NCBI GenBank assembly: GCA_905221605.1
Contig: CAJNDS010000771.1
Location: 37,501 to 60,000, forward strand
Length of the DNA stretch: 22,500 bases
Reading direction: 5' to 3'
From: Symbiodinium natans
Taxonomy: Eukaryota; Sar; Dinophyceae; Suessiales; Symbiodiniaceae
Below are positions 5,801 through 11,800 of this stretch, one piece after another (within the stretch, counting starts at the first letter, position 1; every line of letters begins with the position of its first letter). The position numbers and the translations under genes were made by a program. Below the pieces are notes generated by a model. It worked only from the letters and a program-made list of their open reading frames with translations, ran no database searches and had not been told where the DNA came from.

Positions 5801-8451
5801 CCCGCAAGCCCTAACCCTAAACCCTAAACCCTAAACCCTAAACCCTAAACCCTAAACCCTAAACCCTAAACCCTAAACCCTAAACCCTAAACCCTAAACC
5901 CTAGACCCTAGACCCTAAACCCTAAACCCTAAACCCTGTTTCCACCGAGGCTTATCTTCCACTCCCAGGAAACGCTCAGGGCCCTGGCCAGCATCTGCGC
6001 AGCAAGTTGGACCCCGGAGAGCCCACTTAGGGTTAGGGTTTAGGGTTTCGGGTTTAGGGTTTAGGGTTTTTAGTTTAGGGTTTTAGGGTTTTAGGGTTTA
6101 GGGCTTAGGGTTTAGGGTTTAGGGCTTAGGGTTTAGGGTTTAGGGTTTAGTTAGGGGTTTAGGGTTTAGGGCTCAGGGTTTAGGGTTTAGGGTTTATTGG
6201 GGTTCAGGGTTTAGGGTTTCGCGTTTAGGGTTTGGGGTTTAGGGTTTCGGGTTTAGGGTTTAGTGTTTAGGGTTTAGGGTGCTAGGGGCCTGGGGTTTAC
6301 CTGAGCGTAGTTCCATGGTCCCGTAGTATGGGGGCTCAAAAGGGGACCCCCTTATCTACCCCCATACACACCCTTTACAGCCCAAGGGCCCAAGAGTTTA
6401 GGGCTGGGAGTGTAGGGCTCCAACTCTTTGAGTAATCTTGAAGCAAGGAGCTTGCCTTAAGCCCGAGCAGAGTTCCCATGTCTAGCTTACAGCAACCCTA
6501 AACACCTTCAACCCTCAACCCTGGACCCTGAACCCTAAACCCTAAACCCTCTCAACCCTAAACCCTTCATTGTGGAATGGACGTCAAAGTATGGTCTTGT
6601 TCCGAATGCGATTAGGGCACATGTCCTGTCTGAGGGGTCTTGGGCTCCTAGGGAAGACGGCAAGGACTCTTGGGTTTAGGGTTCAGGGTTCAGGGTTCAG
6701 GGTTCAGGGTTTAGGGTTTAGGTGACATGGTTCTCGGGCTCAAAGGATTTGCTTTATGGGCTTCAGGATTCAGGGAGGTTCTTCTATGCGTATGTATAGC
6801 TTCTCGAGCTTGTGGAGCTTATGAGCTTCGTAAGGGATGGGGCCTGATCGGGTCTAGGAGGGTCTAGGTTTTAGGATTTGTTGGTTCCTCCCTCCCCGCA
6901 AAGACGGAGAGACAAGACCCTGTCCCACATGGCAGTTCTGGGGTCATTTTTCTTTTTGCTTTTTGTTTGGGGGAGCGCAGGGGCTGGGGACCCAAGTCCC
7001 CAAAGGGTTTGAGGGATTTAGGGTCTAGGGTTCAGGGTTGAGGGTTCAGGGTTTAGGGTTTAGAGTCTACATGCCTTTCTACTCTTACCATGGGTTTAGG
7101 GTTTAGCGTTTCCCACTCCACTCTTTTGCCCTAACACCTACACCCAAAGTCCCCACAAGGCGTGCTGGCCTTAACCCTGGTTCTCATGTGCCTCTACTTC
7201 CTCCTGCACGTGATTGCGCAGGTCGGGACTTCCTGAACTCCTAAACCCCTACGCAGCCCGGAGGCCCTCCACCCCAAAGCGGTTCAGGGTACCCTAAACC
7301 CCACACCCTAAGCCCTAAAGCCTAATTTCTAAACCCTATTAAACCCTAAACCCTAAACCCTAAAAACTAAACCCTAAACCATAAACCCTAAACCAGCCTA
7401 AACCTGAACCCCTACCCTAAACCCTAAACCCTAAACCCTAAACCCTGAACCCTAAACCCTAAACCCTAAACCCTAAACCCTAAACCCTAAGATGCATCCC
7501 GGCAGCAGGCGGTGCGCCAAGCCTCAAAGGACATGGAGGCGGAGGCGCACGGGTGCGGACAGGGTTCTGGGGCCTGTGCTTTGAAAAGCTTAGGGTGTAT
7601 GGTTTAGGGTTTAGGGTTTAGGGTTTAGGGTTCAGGGTTCAGGGTTCAGGGTTCAGGGTTGCCGTATCCACACTTAGATGGAGGTACTTGCAACCCTAGC
7701 TACAGTATGCCTGCAATCATCGTTTCCGGAAGTGCGTCCTTCGGCACCTTTCAGTCAGGGTCAGAGTTATTCACCCCGCCCCCACCCTTTGGGGGTTTTC
7801 GAAGATAAGAGACCCCGACCCAAATAGGGTTTAGGGCTTAGGCGGTTTAGGGTTTTAGGGTTTTAGGGTTTTAGGGTTTAGGGTTTTGGGTTTTGGGTTG
7901 TGGGTTAAGGGTTTAGGGTTTAGGGTTTGGGGTTTAGGGTTTGGGGTTTAGGGTTTAGGGTTTAGGGTTTGGGGTTTAGGGTTTAGGGTTTAGGGTCTAG
8001 ACCCCCAAGTAGTAGGATCCCCTTGTACTCAGGACCCCAATAAGGTACCCCCCTCAAATATCGTAAACCCCCATATGCCGCGCAGGTCGTAACTCCGATG
8101 AACCTTACAAGCGCGATCCATACGCCATATGTAAATTCAGCCTTAACCCCCAAGCCCCAGACCCCTAAAGCCCTACGTACACCCCTACTCCTTAAGCCCT
8201 AACACTAAACCCCAACCCGAAGCCCTGGATTCAGCCACATAGACGTCTTCACCCGAACCCGCAACCCCAATGCCCTCAACCGCAAAGCACTGAAAACCTC
8301 AAAGCCCCAAGCCCCAAAAACCCAAGCCCTGAACCCACCCTATCAAGCCCAAACCCTGTAAGCATAAAGCCCGAAAGCCCCAAGCCCCTAAACCTCAGCC
8401 ACGCCAGTCTAGCAGGAGGAGGCAGCAACGGCGGATGTCTTCCGACGCCAG
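572..8451 (+). CDS. Split gene for polytopic membrane protein (3' part, exons 1-9 of window)
   Basis: Nine short exons are spread over 7.9 kb. Joined in phase, the first four read from an aromatic YWWWD motif into a hydrophobic stretch, a short SVADDEKAP loop, a second membrane stretch (LLIYPFISGG...AWCRPFLNNQ), and AEVLDFLEYILS. Exon 5 gives FRFLFFSGIALLIL, and exons 6-7 give ETLRALASIC plus VLALTLVLMCLYFLLHVIAQ. Exons 8-9 give a charged tail. This order of membrane segments resembles, from memory, the C-terminal membrane region of large alveolate receptor-like proteins that carry Cys-rich (GCC2/GCC3 or EGF-like) ectodomains; I cannot run a search to confirm it. The 5' portion is upstream of the window and the 3' end is unresolved. 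The exon 5 to 6 junction does not join cleanly, so one exon may be missing. Introns carry telomere-like repeats, and several donors are GC or GA. Confidence 0.6.
782..856 (+). repeat. (GAC)n trinucleotide repeat
   Basis: About 50 bases of CGA/GAC trinucleotide run from 782 to 832, decaying into GGACGCGGTCGCGGACGC. In one frame this encodes a poly-Asp run, but it lies within the putative intron between exons 1 and 2, so translation is unlikely. Confidence 0.85.
905..1148 (-). repeat. Telomere-like array, CCCTAAA then CCCTAGA
   Basis: Degenerate units precede near-perfect (CCCTAAA)n at 961-1080. The array then switches sharply to homogeneous (CCCTAGA)n at 1081-1145. It sits just 5' of exon 2, so in the sense transcript it would supply C-rich and CTAA-containing sequence ahead of the acceptor. 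Confidence 0.95.
1173..1217 (+). CDS. Exon 2
   Basis: After the acceptor GACAAG (AG at 1171-1172), the exon reads G|ATG CTG GTG..., that is MLVTYTSVADDEKA plus CC. The leading G completes the ATG begun in exon 1. The final CC plus the first G of exon 3 makes CCG (Pro). The donor is GC at 1218-1219. The peptide forms the end of a membrane segment and an acidic loop. The 45-bp size is small but typical of the exons here. Confidence 0.6.
1252..1390 (+). repeat. Degenerate TTTAGGG block
   Basis: Imperfect TTTAGGG units with many substitutions lie 35 bp after exon 2, with a short C-orientation remnant at 1396-1428. This is in the intron between exons 2 and 3. Confidence 0.85.
1498..1576 (+). CDS. 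Exon 3: membrane segment exon
   Basis: The acceptor is GCTCAG (AG at 1496-1497). The exon reads G|KLLIYPFISGGQLALTAW followed by CRPFLNNQ and ends exactly after CAG at 1576, with a GC donor (GCAGCC) at 1577. The hydrophobic run followed by W-x-R-P-F is typical of a membrane helix leaving into a polar loop. Phase matches exon 2 upstream (CC+G) and exon 4 downstream (phase 0). Confidence 0.65.
1597..1725 (+). repeat. Nine-base variant array (GGGCTTAGA)n to (GGGTTTAGA)n
   Basis: About a dozen nearly identical 9-mers begin some 20 bp after exon 3. Units change from GGGCTTAGA to GGGTTTAGA along the array. It is a telomere-derived variant with an extra GA. Confidence 0.9.
1740..2024. other. Intron 3 middle: dispersed AT-richer repeat and remnants
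   Basis: 1741-1800 (GGTAATTATGGGGTTCTACC and following) resembles the small dispersed repeats listed at 5440-5530 and 11140-11300. Weak TTTAGGG-like sequence fills 1800-1900. 1920-2020 is unique GC-richer sequence with no convincing exon. Confidence 0.5.
2067..2125. repeat. Left arm of a 59-bp perfect inverted repeat
   Basis: This is identical to the reverse complement of 2472-2530. It is telomere-derived (CCCCTTAA and CCCAAAA units) but ends in the non-telomeric ACCATTCAGCC. The 346 bp between the arms hold exon 4 and unique sequence. Confidence 0.9.
2155..2191 (+). CDS. Exon 4
   Basis: The acceptor is GGTGCAG (AG at 2153-2154). The exon reads AEVLDFLEYILS plus A. Joined to exon 3 it gives ...FLNNQ|AEVLDFLEY. 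The trailing A plus GC from exon 5 makes AGC (Ser). The donor would be GA (GATTCTCGG) at 2192. The open frame continues to 2430 as a run-through, but the sequence beyond 2215 is repeat-like, so I prefer the short exon. Confidence 0.55.
2421..2690 (+). repeat. Dispersed repeat D1, copy interrupted by a telomere block
   Basis: 2421-2471 and 2621-2675 align with the two adjoining halves of the D1 repeat seen uninterrupted at 3651-3834 (-) and 14583-14753 (+). Shared landmarks are GGGTGG-TTTTGCCGCC on the left and GTGTTAGATGGCCCTCC on the right. A block of telomere-like sequence (2472-2620) lies between them. Confidence 0.8.
2472..2620 (+). repeat. TTTAAGGG / CTTAAGGG array inside D1
   Basis: The block starts with the right arm of the 59-bp inverted repeat (2472-2530). 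It then runs through TTTAAGGG units into homogeneous CTTAAGGG units, and ends where D1 resumes. Confidence 0.9.
2695..2862 (-). repeat. (CCCTCAA)n array
   Basis: About twenty CCCTCAA units follow a few CCCTAAA units. The array turns directly into TTTAGGG orientation at about 2870, leaving no room for an exon. Confidence 0.95.
2897..3587. other. Intron 4 interior, mixed sequence
   Basis: 2897-3010 is GC-rich unique sequence. 3010-3104 is a TTTAGGG block. 3105-3290 is unique and contains a Cys-rich open frame (NPFCTCALCEPCNSSFG) that I cannot place. 3280-3330 resembles the CTTATAAGGACC dispersed motif. 3399-3535 is degenerate CCCTAAA-type sequence. 3560-3587 has a possible acceptor (CCTCTACTTCTTAAG) without a convincing exon. 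Confidence 0.5.
3588..3654 (+). repeat. TTTAGGG array
   Basis: Eight to nine units with one substitution directly abut the left end of the composite element that starts at 3654. Confidence 0.95.
3651..4211 (+). mobile_element. Composite dispersed element, short copy
   Basis: This 560-bp unit has a left part (3651-3890) matching the reverse complement of about 14550-14753, a G-rich middle (3940-4070), and a right part (4068-4211) matching the reverse complement of 13324-13458. The right end carries a GC-rich hairpin (GCCGCCCCC / GGGGGCGGC, 4175-4205), and the left part carries the palindrome TTTAGGCCTAAA. Both ends abut telomere-like repeats. ORFs of 71-117 codons here are explained by the G-rich tract. 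In one frame ELWEAGERPGSACA is kept between copies, but changes are not clearly biased to silent sites. No transposase is visible. Confidence 0.65.
4300..4348 (+). CDS. Exon 5: membrane helix exon
   Basis: A strong acceptor (CCCCCCTCCGCTACTTCTTAG, AG at 4298-4299) is followed by GC|TTC CGC TTT..., reading FRFLFFSGIALLILGLQS before an in-frame TAA at 4356. GC completes the Ser codon begun in exon 4. Possible GC donors lie at 4329, 4345 and 4349. Only 4329 keeps phase with exon 6, yet the hydrophobic reading continues past it, so an unrecognised exon may lie between exons 5 and 6. The end given here is provisional. Confidence 0.6.
4363..4503 (-). repeat. CCCTAAA array with CCCCAAA core
   Basis: CCCTAAA units flank a homogeneous run of about ten CCCCAAA units (4407-4475). 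At 4505 the orientation flips to a T/G-rich TTTAGGG-like stretch with T8-T9 and G8 runs (4535-4580). Confidence 0.95.
4600..5110. other. Unique stretch and TTTAGGGG block in intron 5
   Basis: 4600-4880 is non-repetitive. An acceptor-like CCTGTTTTTGTCTAG ends at 4813, but no peptide there fits the gap between exons 5 and 6. 4880-5050 is a TTTAGGGG-type block with substitutions. 5070-5100 is a weak C-orientation remnant. Confidence 0.4.
5111..5317 (+). CDS. Possible exon or unassigned open stretch
   Basis: About 200 bp of non-repetitive, balanced-composition DNA is open in more than one frame. One ORF of 68 codons is basic (RSKRRLLGRLPSPRFPRK). Another frame gives QKQAALARKIALSTLSAQ after an AG at 5171. 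I recognise no family in either. It lies between exons 5 and 6 and could hold the missing exon. Confidence 0.2.
   Translation: MWKPLSSQHRHHVTEDIDLDRSKRRLLGRLPSPRFPRKTLRAAAVVLKRCRAILHAVATPSSATLVAC
5440..5530 (+). repeat. Small dispersed AT-richer repeat
   Basis: The motif GTAGTTAGAAGTAGGGTTAT ... CCCCTGCTTATAAGTAC recurs in diverged form at 240-345, 11140-11300, 16020-16120 and 21300-21400. Copies often form imperfect foldbacks, as in MITEs. Confidence 0.5.
5622..5716 (+). repeat. TTTAGGG array, left half of a head-to-head pair
   Basis: Roughly twelve units end at GGGCCC (5714-5719), after which the sequence turns to CCCTAGA/CCCTTAAACCC. The CCCTAAA array at 5813-5938 follows about 100 bp later. 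Confidence 0.95.
5813..5938 (-). repeat. CCCTAAA array upstream of exon 6
   Basis: About seventeen units, two of them CCCTAGA, end 30 bp before the exon 6 acceptor. Confidence 0.95.
5969..5996 (+). CDS. Exon 6
   Basis: A good polypyrimidine acceptor (CTTATCTTCCACTCCCAG, AG at 5967-5968) leads to GAA ACG CTC AGG GCC CTG GCC AGC ATC T, reading ETLRALASI plus T. The T joins GC of exon 7 to make TGC (Cys). The donor would be GC (GCGCAG) at 5997. The open frame continues to about 6022, so a longer exon is possible, but only the GC donor gives the correct phase into the exon 7 membrane helix. Confidence 0.5.
6027..6285 (+). repeat. TTTAGGG block with many variants
   Basis: About 35 units contain T, C and extra-base variants, starting about 30 bp after exon 6. 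Confidence 0.9.
6300..6500. other. Unique and dispersed sequence between repeat blocks
   Basis: 6310-6380 has the motif of opposed GGGGGCTC...GGGGACCCCCTTAT seen near 8000 and 12000. Nothing gene-like is visible at 6390-6490. Confidence 0.35.
6568..6660 (+). CDS. Exon-like open stretch, unassigned
   Basis: The island between a CCCTAAA block and a TTTAGGG/GGTTCAGG block is open from 6568, reading FIVEWTSKYGLVPNAIRAHV and then LSEGSWAPREDGK. It looks protein-like but lies between exons 6 and 7, which join well without it. It may be an alternative exon, a relic, or chance. Confidence 0.25.
6668..7110 (+). repeat. GGTTCAGG / TTTAGGG blocks and unique spacer
   Basis: GGTTCAGG units at 6668-6715 give way to unique sequence (6725-7000, no gene seen). 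A mixed G-orientation block follows at 7005-7060. Confidence 0.75.
7160..7221 (+). CDS. Exon 7: membrane helix exon
   Basis: After the acceptor CCCCACAAG (AG at 7158-7159), GC completes Cys from exon 6 and the exon reads VLALTLVLMCLYFLLHVIAQ. This is a clear transmembrane helix. It ends after CAG with a GT donor (GTCGGG) at 7222; a GC donor at 7216 is an alternative in the same phase. With exon 6 it forms one continuous hydrophobic segment. Confidence 0.65.
7290..7490 (-). repeat. CCCTAAA array upstream of exon 8
   Basis: Imperfect units at 7290-7400 lead to regular CCCTAAA at 7410-7490. Confidence 0.95.
7509..7544 (+). CDS. Exon 8: charged tail
   Basis: The acceptor is CGGCAGCAG (AG at 7507-7508). 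In phase 0 after exon 7 it reads AVRQASKDMEAE, so the helix ending HVIAQ passes into a charged, probably cytosolic helix. GC donors at 7539 or 7545 and a GT at 7553 are all possible, so the end is uncertain by about 15 bp. Confidence 0.5.
7585..7998 (+). repeat. Two TTTAGGG blocks with unique spacer
   Basis: 7585-7662 is TTTAGGG then GGTTCAGG. 7663-7820 is unique with no exon seen. 7825-7998 is TTTAGGG with TTTGGGG and TTTTAGGG variants. Confidence 0.9.
8000..8400. other. Dispersed motif and degenerate CCCTAAA-type sequence
   Basis: 8000-8070 carries the AGTAGGATCCCC...GGACCCC-type dispersed motif. 8130-8400 is heavily degenerate C-orientation sequence (CCCAAGCCC, CCCGAAGCCC). No gene is seen before exon 9. 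Confidence 0.5.
8416..8451 (+). CDS. Exon 9: charged tail, small
   Basis: The acceptor TCTAGCAG (AG at 8414-8415) precedes GAG GAG GCA..., reading EEAATADVFRRQ. A GT donor (GTTCCC) lies at 8452. Phase 0 fits exon 8 ending at either GC donor. The composition fits continuation of the charged tail. Confidence 0.4.
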
Positions 8452-8606
8452 GTTCCCCGAAGGGTTTCAGCCAGGGTTCTTGGGCTCAGGTACTTCAGGG
8501 TTCTACATAGGATCCTAAACCCCAAACCCTAAACCCGTAGTTCGAGGCTAATGTTTAGGGTTGTTCAAGGTCTTTTCGGTTCGGATTTTGGTGTTGCTTG
8601 CTGTCG

Positions 8607-9665
8607 AGGTTGCTCTCTCTCTCTCTCTCTGTCTCTCTGTCTCTCTGTCTCTCTGTCTCTCTGTCTCTCTGTCTCTCTGTCTCTCTGTCTCTCTGTCTCT
8701 CTGTCTCTCTGTCTCTCTGTCCCTCTCTCCCTCTCTCTCTCTCTCTCTATTTCCTGGGTCTCTCTGCTCTCGTTCTCTGTCTCTCTGTCTCTCTGTCCTC
8801 TGCTCTCTGGTCTTCTCTGTCTCCGTCTCTCTGTCGCTCTGTCGCTCTGTCTCTCTGCTCTCGTCCTCTGTCTCTCTGTCTCCCTGTCATCTCTGTCTCT
8901 CTGTTCCGATCTGTCTCTCTGTCTCTCTGTCTCTCTGTATCTCTGCTCTCTGTCTCTATGTTCTCTATGTCTCTCCTGTCTCTCGTCTCTCTTTCTCTTC
9001 TTTCTCTCTTGTCTCGTTTCTCTCTTTCTCTCTGTCTCTCTGTCTCTCTGTTCTCTGTCTCTCTGTCTCTCTGTCTCTTTCTCTCTGTCTCTATGTCTCT
9101 CTGTCTCTCTTTCTCTCTTTCTCTTCTGTCTCTCTTCTCTCTTTCTCTCTGTCTCCTCTCTCTGTTCTCTCTTTCTCTCTTTTCTCTTTCTCTCTTTCTC
9201 TGCTTTTTCTCTCTATCTCTCTTTCTTACTTTCTCGCTTTCTCTCTTTCTCTCTTTCTCCTCTTTCCTCTTGCTCTCTTTTCCTCTCTTTCTCTCTTTCT
9301 CTCTTCTCTCTTTCTCTCTTTCTCTCTTTCTCTCTTTCTCTCTTTCTATCGTTTCTCTTTTTCTCTCTTTCTCTCTTTCTCTCTTTCTCCTTTCTTCTTC
9401 TATCTTCTCTCTTTCTCTCTTTCTCTCTTTCTCTCTTTCTCTCTTTCCCTTTCTCTCTTTTCTTCTCTTTCTCTCTTTTCTCTCTTTCTCTCTTTTCTTC
9501 TTTCTTCTTTCTTCTTCTTTCTCTCTTTCGCTCTTTCTTCTTCTCTCTTCTTCTTTTCTCTCTTTTCTCTCTTTTCTCCTTTCTCTCTTCCTATTTCTCG
9601 CTTTCTCTCTTTTTCTTTCTCTCTTTCCTCTTTTCTCTCGCTTCTTCTCTCTTTATTTCTTTCCT
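8607..9665 (+). repeat. 1.06-kb pyrimidine tract, (CTCTCTGT)n grading to (CTCTCTTT)n
   Basis: The tract is almost pure C/T on this strand for over a kilobase. The 5' third is dominated by the octamer CTCTCTGT, with G as the only purine. The 3' two thirds are dominated by CTCTCTTT. The tract is open in all three + frames (383-404 codons of Ser/Leu/Phe) purely because pyrimidine-only sequence has no stop codons. It lies in the putative intron after exon 9. Confidence 0.97.
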
Positions 9666-10020
9666 CAAAAACCCAGAACCCCAAAAAAACCTTACCAAAC
9701 CATAAGCCCTAAGTGTCAATCTGACCCCCGAACCCTTGGCAACAAGTACTGCCAAAAGTGTGCAGAACAGAAGGGGCCACCTAAACCAGAAAACCCTAAA
9801 CCTTACACTTGAACCATTGAAACTTAGGGTTGGGGGTTTTAAAGTTTTATTGTATAGGGTATTCTAGGGGTAACTGGGGGGGGGGGTTGGGTGTAACAGT
9901 GGTGTATGAGTTCTAGGGGCTTGGGTTGAGCTTTGGGTAAAACTACAGAATATACGTGGTTCATAGCAGGCTCCTGCCAATTTAGGGCTGTTTCCGTAGA
10001 TAAGAGATCTTGGGTTCTCT
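9665..10020. other. C- then G-orientation remnants and unique sequence
   Basis: 9665-9815 holds sparse CCCTAAA-like units. 9820-9930 is G-orientation with a G9 run at 9877. 9930-10020 is unique. No gene is seen. Confidence 0.4.
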
Positions 10021-10046
10021 GAGTAGGCTTTTCTTCACGTTTGCAG

Positions 10047-10074
10047 GCGAGTCATTTGCTTCCACGGCCTTCCC
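10047..10074 (+). CDS. Micro-exon candidate with canonical GTAAGT donor
   Basis: The acceptor is CTTTTCTTCACGTTTGCAG (AG at 10045-10046) and the donor is GTAAGT at 10075. Together these are the best canonical splice pair in the window, 28 bp apart. The reading depends on phase (ASHLLPRPS or ESFASTAFP), and I cannot choose between them. Confidence 0.4.
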
Positions 10075-10155
10075 GTAAGTCAGCAAGAGAGAGGCGCTAA
10101 GTTACCAAGGGCTCAGATAAATTCAGGGCTCACTGCCTCAGACAAACCTATGCAG

Positions 10156-10200
10156 GCATCCACGTTCTCCAAAAGCGTCAACTCCTCCCAGAAGAAGCAG
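10156..10200 (+). CDS. Exon candidate
   Basis: The acceptor CCTATGCAG (AG at 10154-10155) precedes fifteen codons reading ASTFSKSVNSSQKKQ, up to CAG|GAGGGT (a GA donor). A TTTAGGG block follows at 10215. Phase 0 would follow exon 9 directly if the micro-exon is skipped. Confidence 0.35.
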
Positions 10201-10214
10201 GAGGGTGCATGTTC

Positions 10215-10435
10215 GTTTAGGGTTTAGGGTCTAGGTGTTAGGGTTTGGGCTTTAGAGTTCAGGGCTTGGGGTTTGGGGATTTAGGGTTTTGAGTTTAGGG
10301 ATTTAGGGTTTTGGGTTTAGGGTTGAGGAGACTAGGGCGGTGCGGCCGTGAGGGTCTTTGATGTCTCAGCCCGCCAGTCCCGATCCTAACCCTAAACCCA
10401 AGACCCGAAGCCCTGAACCCTAAACCCTAAACCAT
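10215..10435 (+). repeat. TTTAGGG-type block, unique spacer, CCCTAAA block
   Basis: 10215-10326 is imperfect G-orientation. 10330-10383 is unique. 10385-10435 is C-orientation. Confidence 0.8.
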
Positions 10436-10497
10436 CTTGCTCAAGATGGCCAAGGGCCTTCTAGCTAGGACTGCGGGGTATGTTATATTCATCCCCG

Positions 10498-10535
<38 letters not shown>
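10498..10535 (+). repeat. 38-base C homopolymer
   Basis: Thirty-eight consecutive C residues. Other C runs are at 89-105 (17 C, followed by 18 A) and 12404-12422 (19 C). Exact lengths may be affected by sequencing error. Confidence 0.9.
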
Positions 10536-10539
10536 TGCC

Positions 10540-11300
10540 CCTTTCGCCCTGTCGGGTTTTGAAGAGGCGCCCTTATTCGTAACATTGATCAGTGCGTTTT
10601 ACAAGGGCCAACTACTAACGTTAAACCAATGCAGGGCATAGTACAAGGGTCTGTAGGGTTTGTAGGAAAACCAATGGCCCAGGGGCTGATCCTTACAAAT
10701 TTCAGTACCATTACCATTACCACTGCTGTGAATGTTATGCTTGTGCCGATTGTTTTTGTTACTGTTGCCACGTATTGCTATTATTGCTGTGATTATGATT
10801 ATCGTTAGAATTATGTTTACCAGGCCTGATAGGGCCTAGGTCTAGGTTTCTATAGGGTTTATGTCTACGTTGGAGAGGAGCCCTACAGGGGCCCTACTGC
10901 TCTGTTCGAGAATTTTTTGGGGCGTCCTACGACATCCTAAATCCTAAACTGGTTTTGCAGTTCATGTGGAGGTTCATGTCTTGTTAAGGGTAGGGTTGAG
11001 GCTTCCGAGGTTCATGACAAATCACAAATCCGACTCACAACCGTATATACGCTGAACATCCAAGTTGGAGCTTCGTGGGCTCTTGTACGTAGACGGAACA
11101 TCCAGCCTGAAAAGCCTGAGACCTATCCTATGCCGTAAACCCTACTTGGAGGGAGGTTCATGGTACTTACTAACCAATTACAACTACGTATAGCCCGCTT
11201 ATCGCTTATGAGCCCCTTAAGTGCCCGAATATGGTTACAAGTACAATTGTAAGGACAGTTATAATCGGCTAATCAGTACCATAAACCTCCAAGTACACCC
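10540..11300. other. 750-bp stretch without telomere blocks; dispersed repeats
   Basis: 10690-10815 is AT-richer with imperfect TTATTGCTG/ATTACC simple repeats. 10960-11030 and 11140-11300 carry the GAGGTTCATG dispersed motif. No gene is recognised; the 60-codon ORF on the minus strand at 10589-10771 is unsupported. Confidence 0.4.
11143..11295. repeat. Foldback (MITE-like) repeat
   Basis: The left arm TACTTGGAGGGAGGTTCATG (from 11143) and the right arm 11275-11295 (reverse complement TACTTGGAGGTTTATGGTAC) pair with a 4-base insertion and one mismatch around a core of about 108 bp. Related arms occur at 16021-16040/16100-16117. Confidence 0.6.
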
Positions 11301-11328
11301 TACACCCTAAACCCTAAACCGCCCTCAG

Positions 11329-11370
11329 CATCTGGGTTTCACTGAGGTGCTTGTCAAAATCCTGATTCAG
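11329..11370 (+). CDS. Exon candidate
   Basis: After GCCCTCAG (AG at 11327-11328), fourteen codons read HLGFTEVLVKILIQ up to CAG|GGGC. The peptide is amphipathic and protein-like. A CCCTAAA remnant precedes it. No family is recognised. Confidence 0.3.
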
Positions 11371-11436
11371 GGGCATCCTAGACCCTAAACTCCCACAAAA
11401 TGCCCTAGAAGCCAAAATCCTGCAAGTTCCCCAGAC

Positions 11437-11577
11437 TCTACGCCAAACCCCAAACCCCAAACCCCAACCCCAAACCCCAAACCCCAAACCCCAAACCCCA
11501 AACCCCAAACCCCAAACCCCAAACCCCAAACCCCAAACCCCAAACCCCAAACCCCAAACCCTAAACCCTAAACCCTG
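11437..11577 (-). repeat. (CCCCAAA)n array
   Basis: About seventeen CCCCAAA units end in three CCCTAAA units. The Gly/Leu/Trp-rich minus-strand ORF here is a repeat artefact. Confidence 0.95.
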
Positions 11578-11604
11578 CATCCCGAAACGTTCGACCCTAA
11601 GCAG

Positions 11605-11647
11605 GAGGTCGCTGCGGCGTCCGGCTGCACAGGCCCAAGGGCCACAG
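11605..11647 (+). CDS. Exon candidate
   Basis: CTAAGCAG (AG at 11603-11604) is followed by open sequence EVAAASGCTGPRAT. The island then passes directly into GGGTTTAGGG with a possible ACAG|GGTTTAGGG boundary. Placement in a CCCCAAA-exon-TTTAGGG sandwich fits the pattern elsewhere. Confidence 0.3.
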
Positions 11648-11800
11648 GGTTTAGGGTTTAGGGTTTAGGGTTTAGGGTTTAGGAGGATTTTCTGAGGTTT
11701 TCGGGTTTTCGGCTTCGGGTTTGGGGTTCAGGGCTTTTTGCTTTTTGGGGTTTGGGGTTGAGGGTTGAGGATTTTAGTGCTTAGGGTTGAGGGCTTGGGC
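11646..11800 (+). repeat. TTTAGGG block decaying to G/T-rich sequence
   Basis: Five clean units at 11646-11683 decay into TTTTCGGG, TTTGGGG and GGTTGAGG. Confidence 0.85.

Noticed and set aside
6322-6345. Resemblance of CCGTAGTATGGGGGCTCAAA to the dinoflagellate spliced leader
   Set aside because: Only the two ends match; the central bases differ, and the segment belongs to a dispersed repeat.
8551-9812. Three overlapping ORFs of 383-404 codons rich in Ser, Leu and Phe
   Set aside because: They occupy all three + frames of a C/T-only tract, where stop codons cannot occur. The composition explains them fully.
11314-11580. Minus-strand ORF with GLGFGVW repeats
   Set aside because: It is a translation of the CCCCAAA heptamer array.
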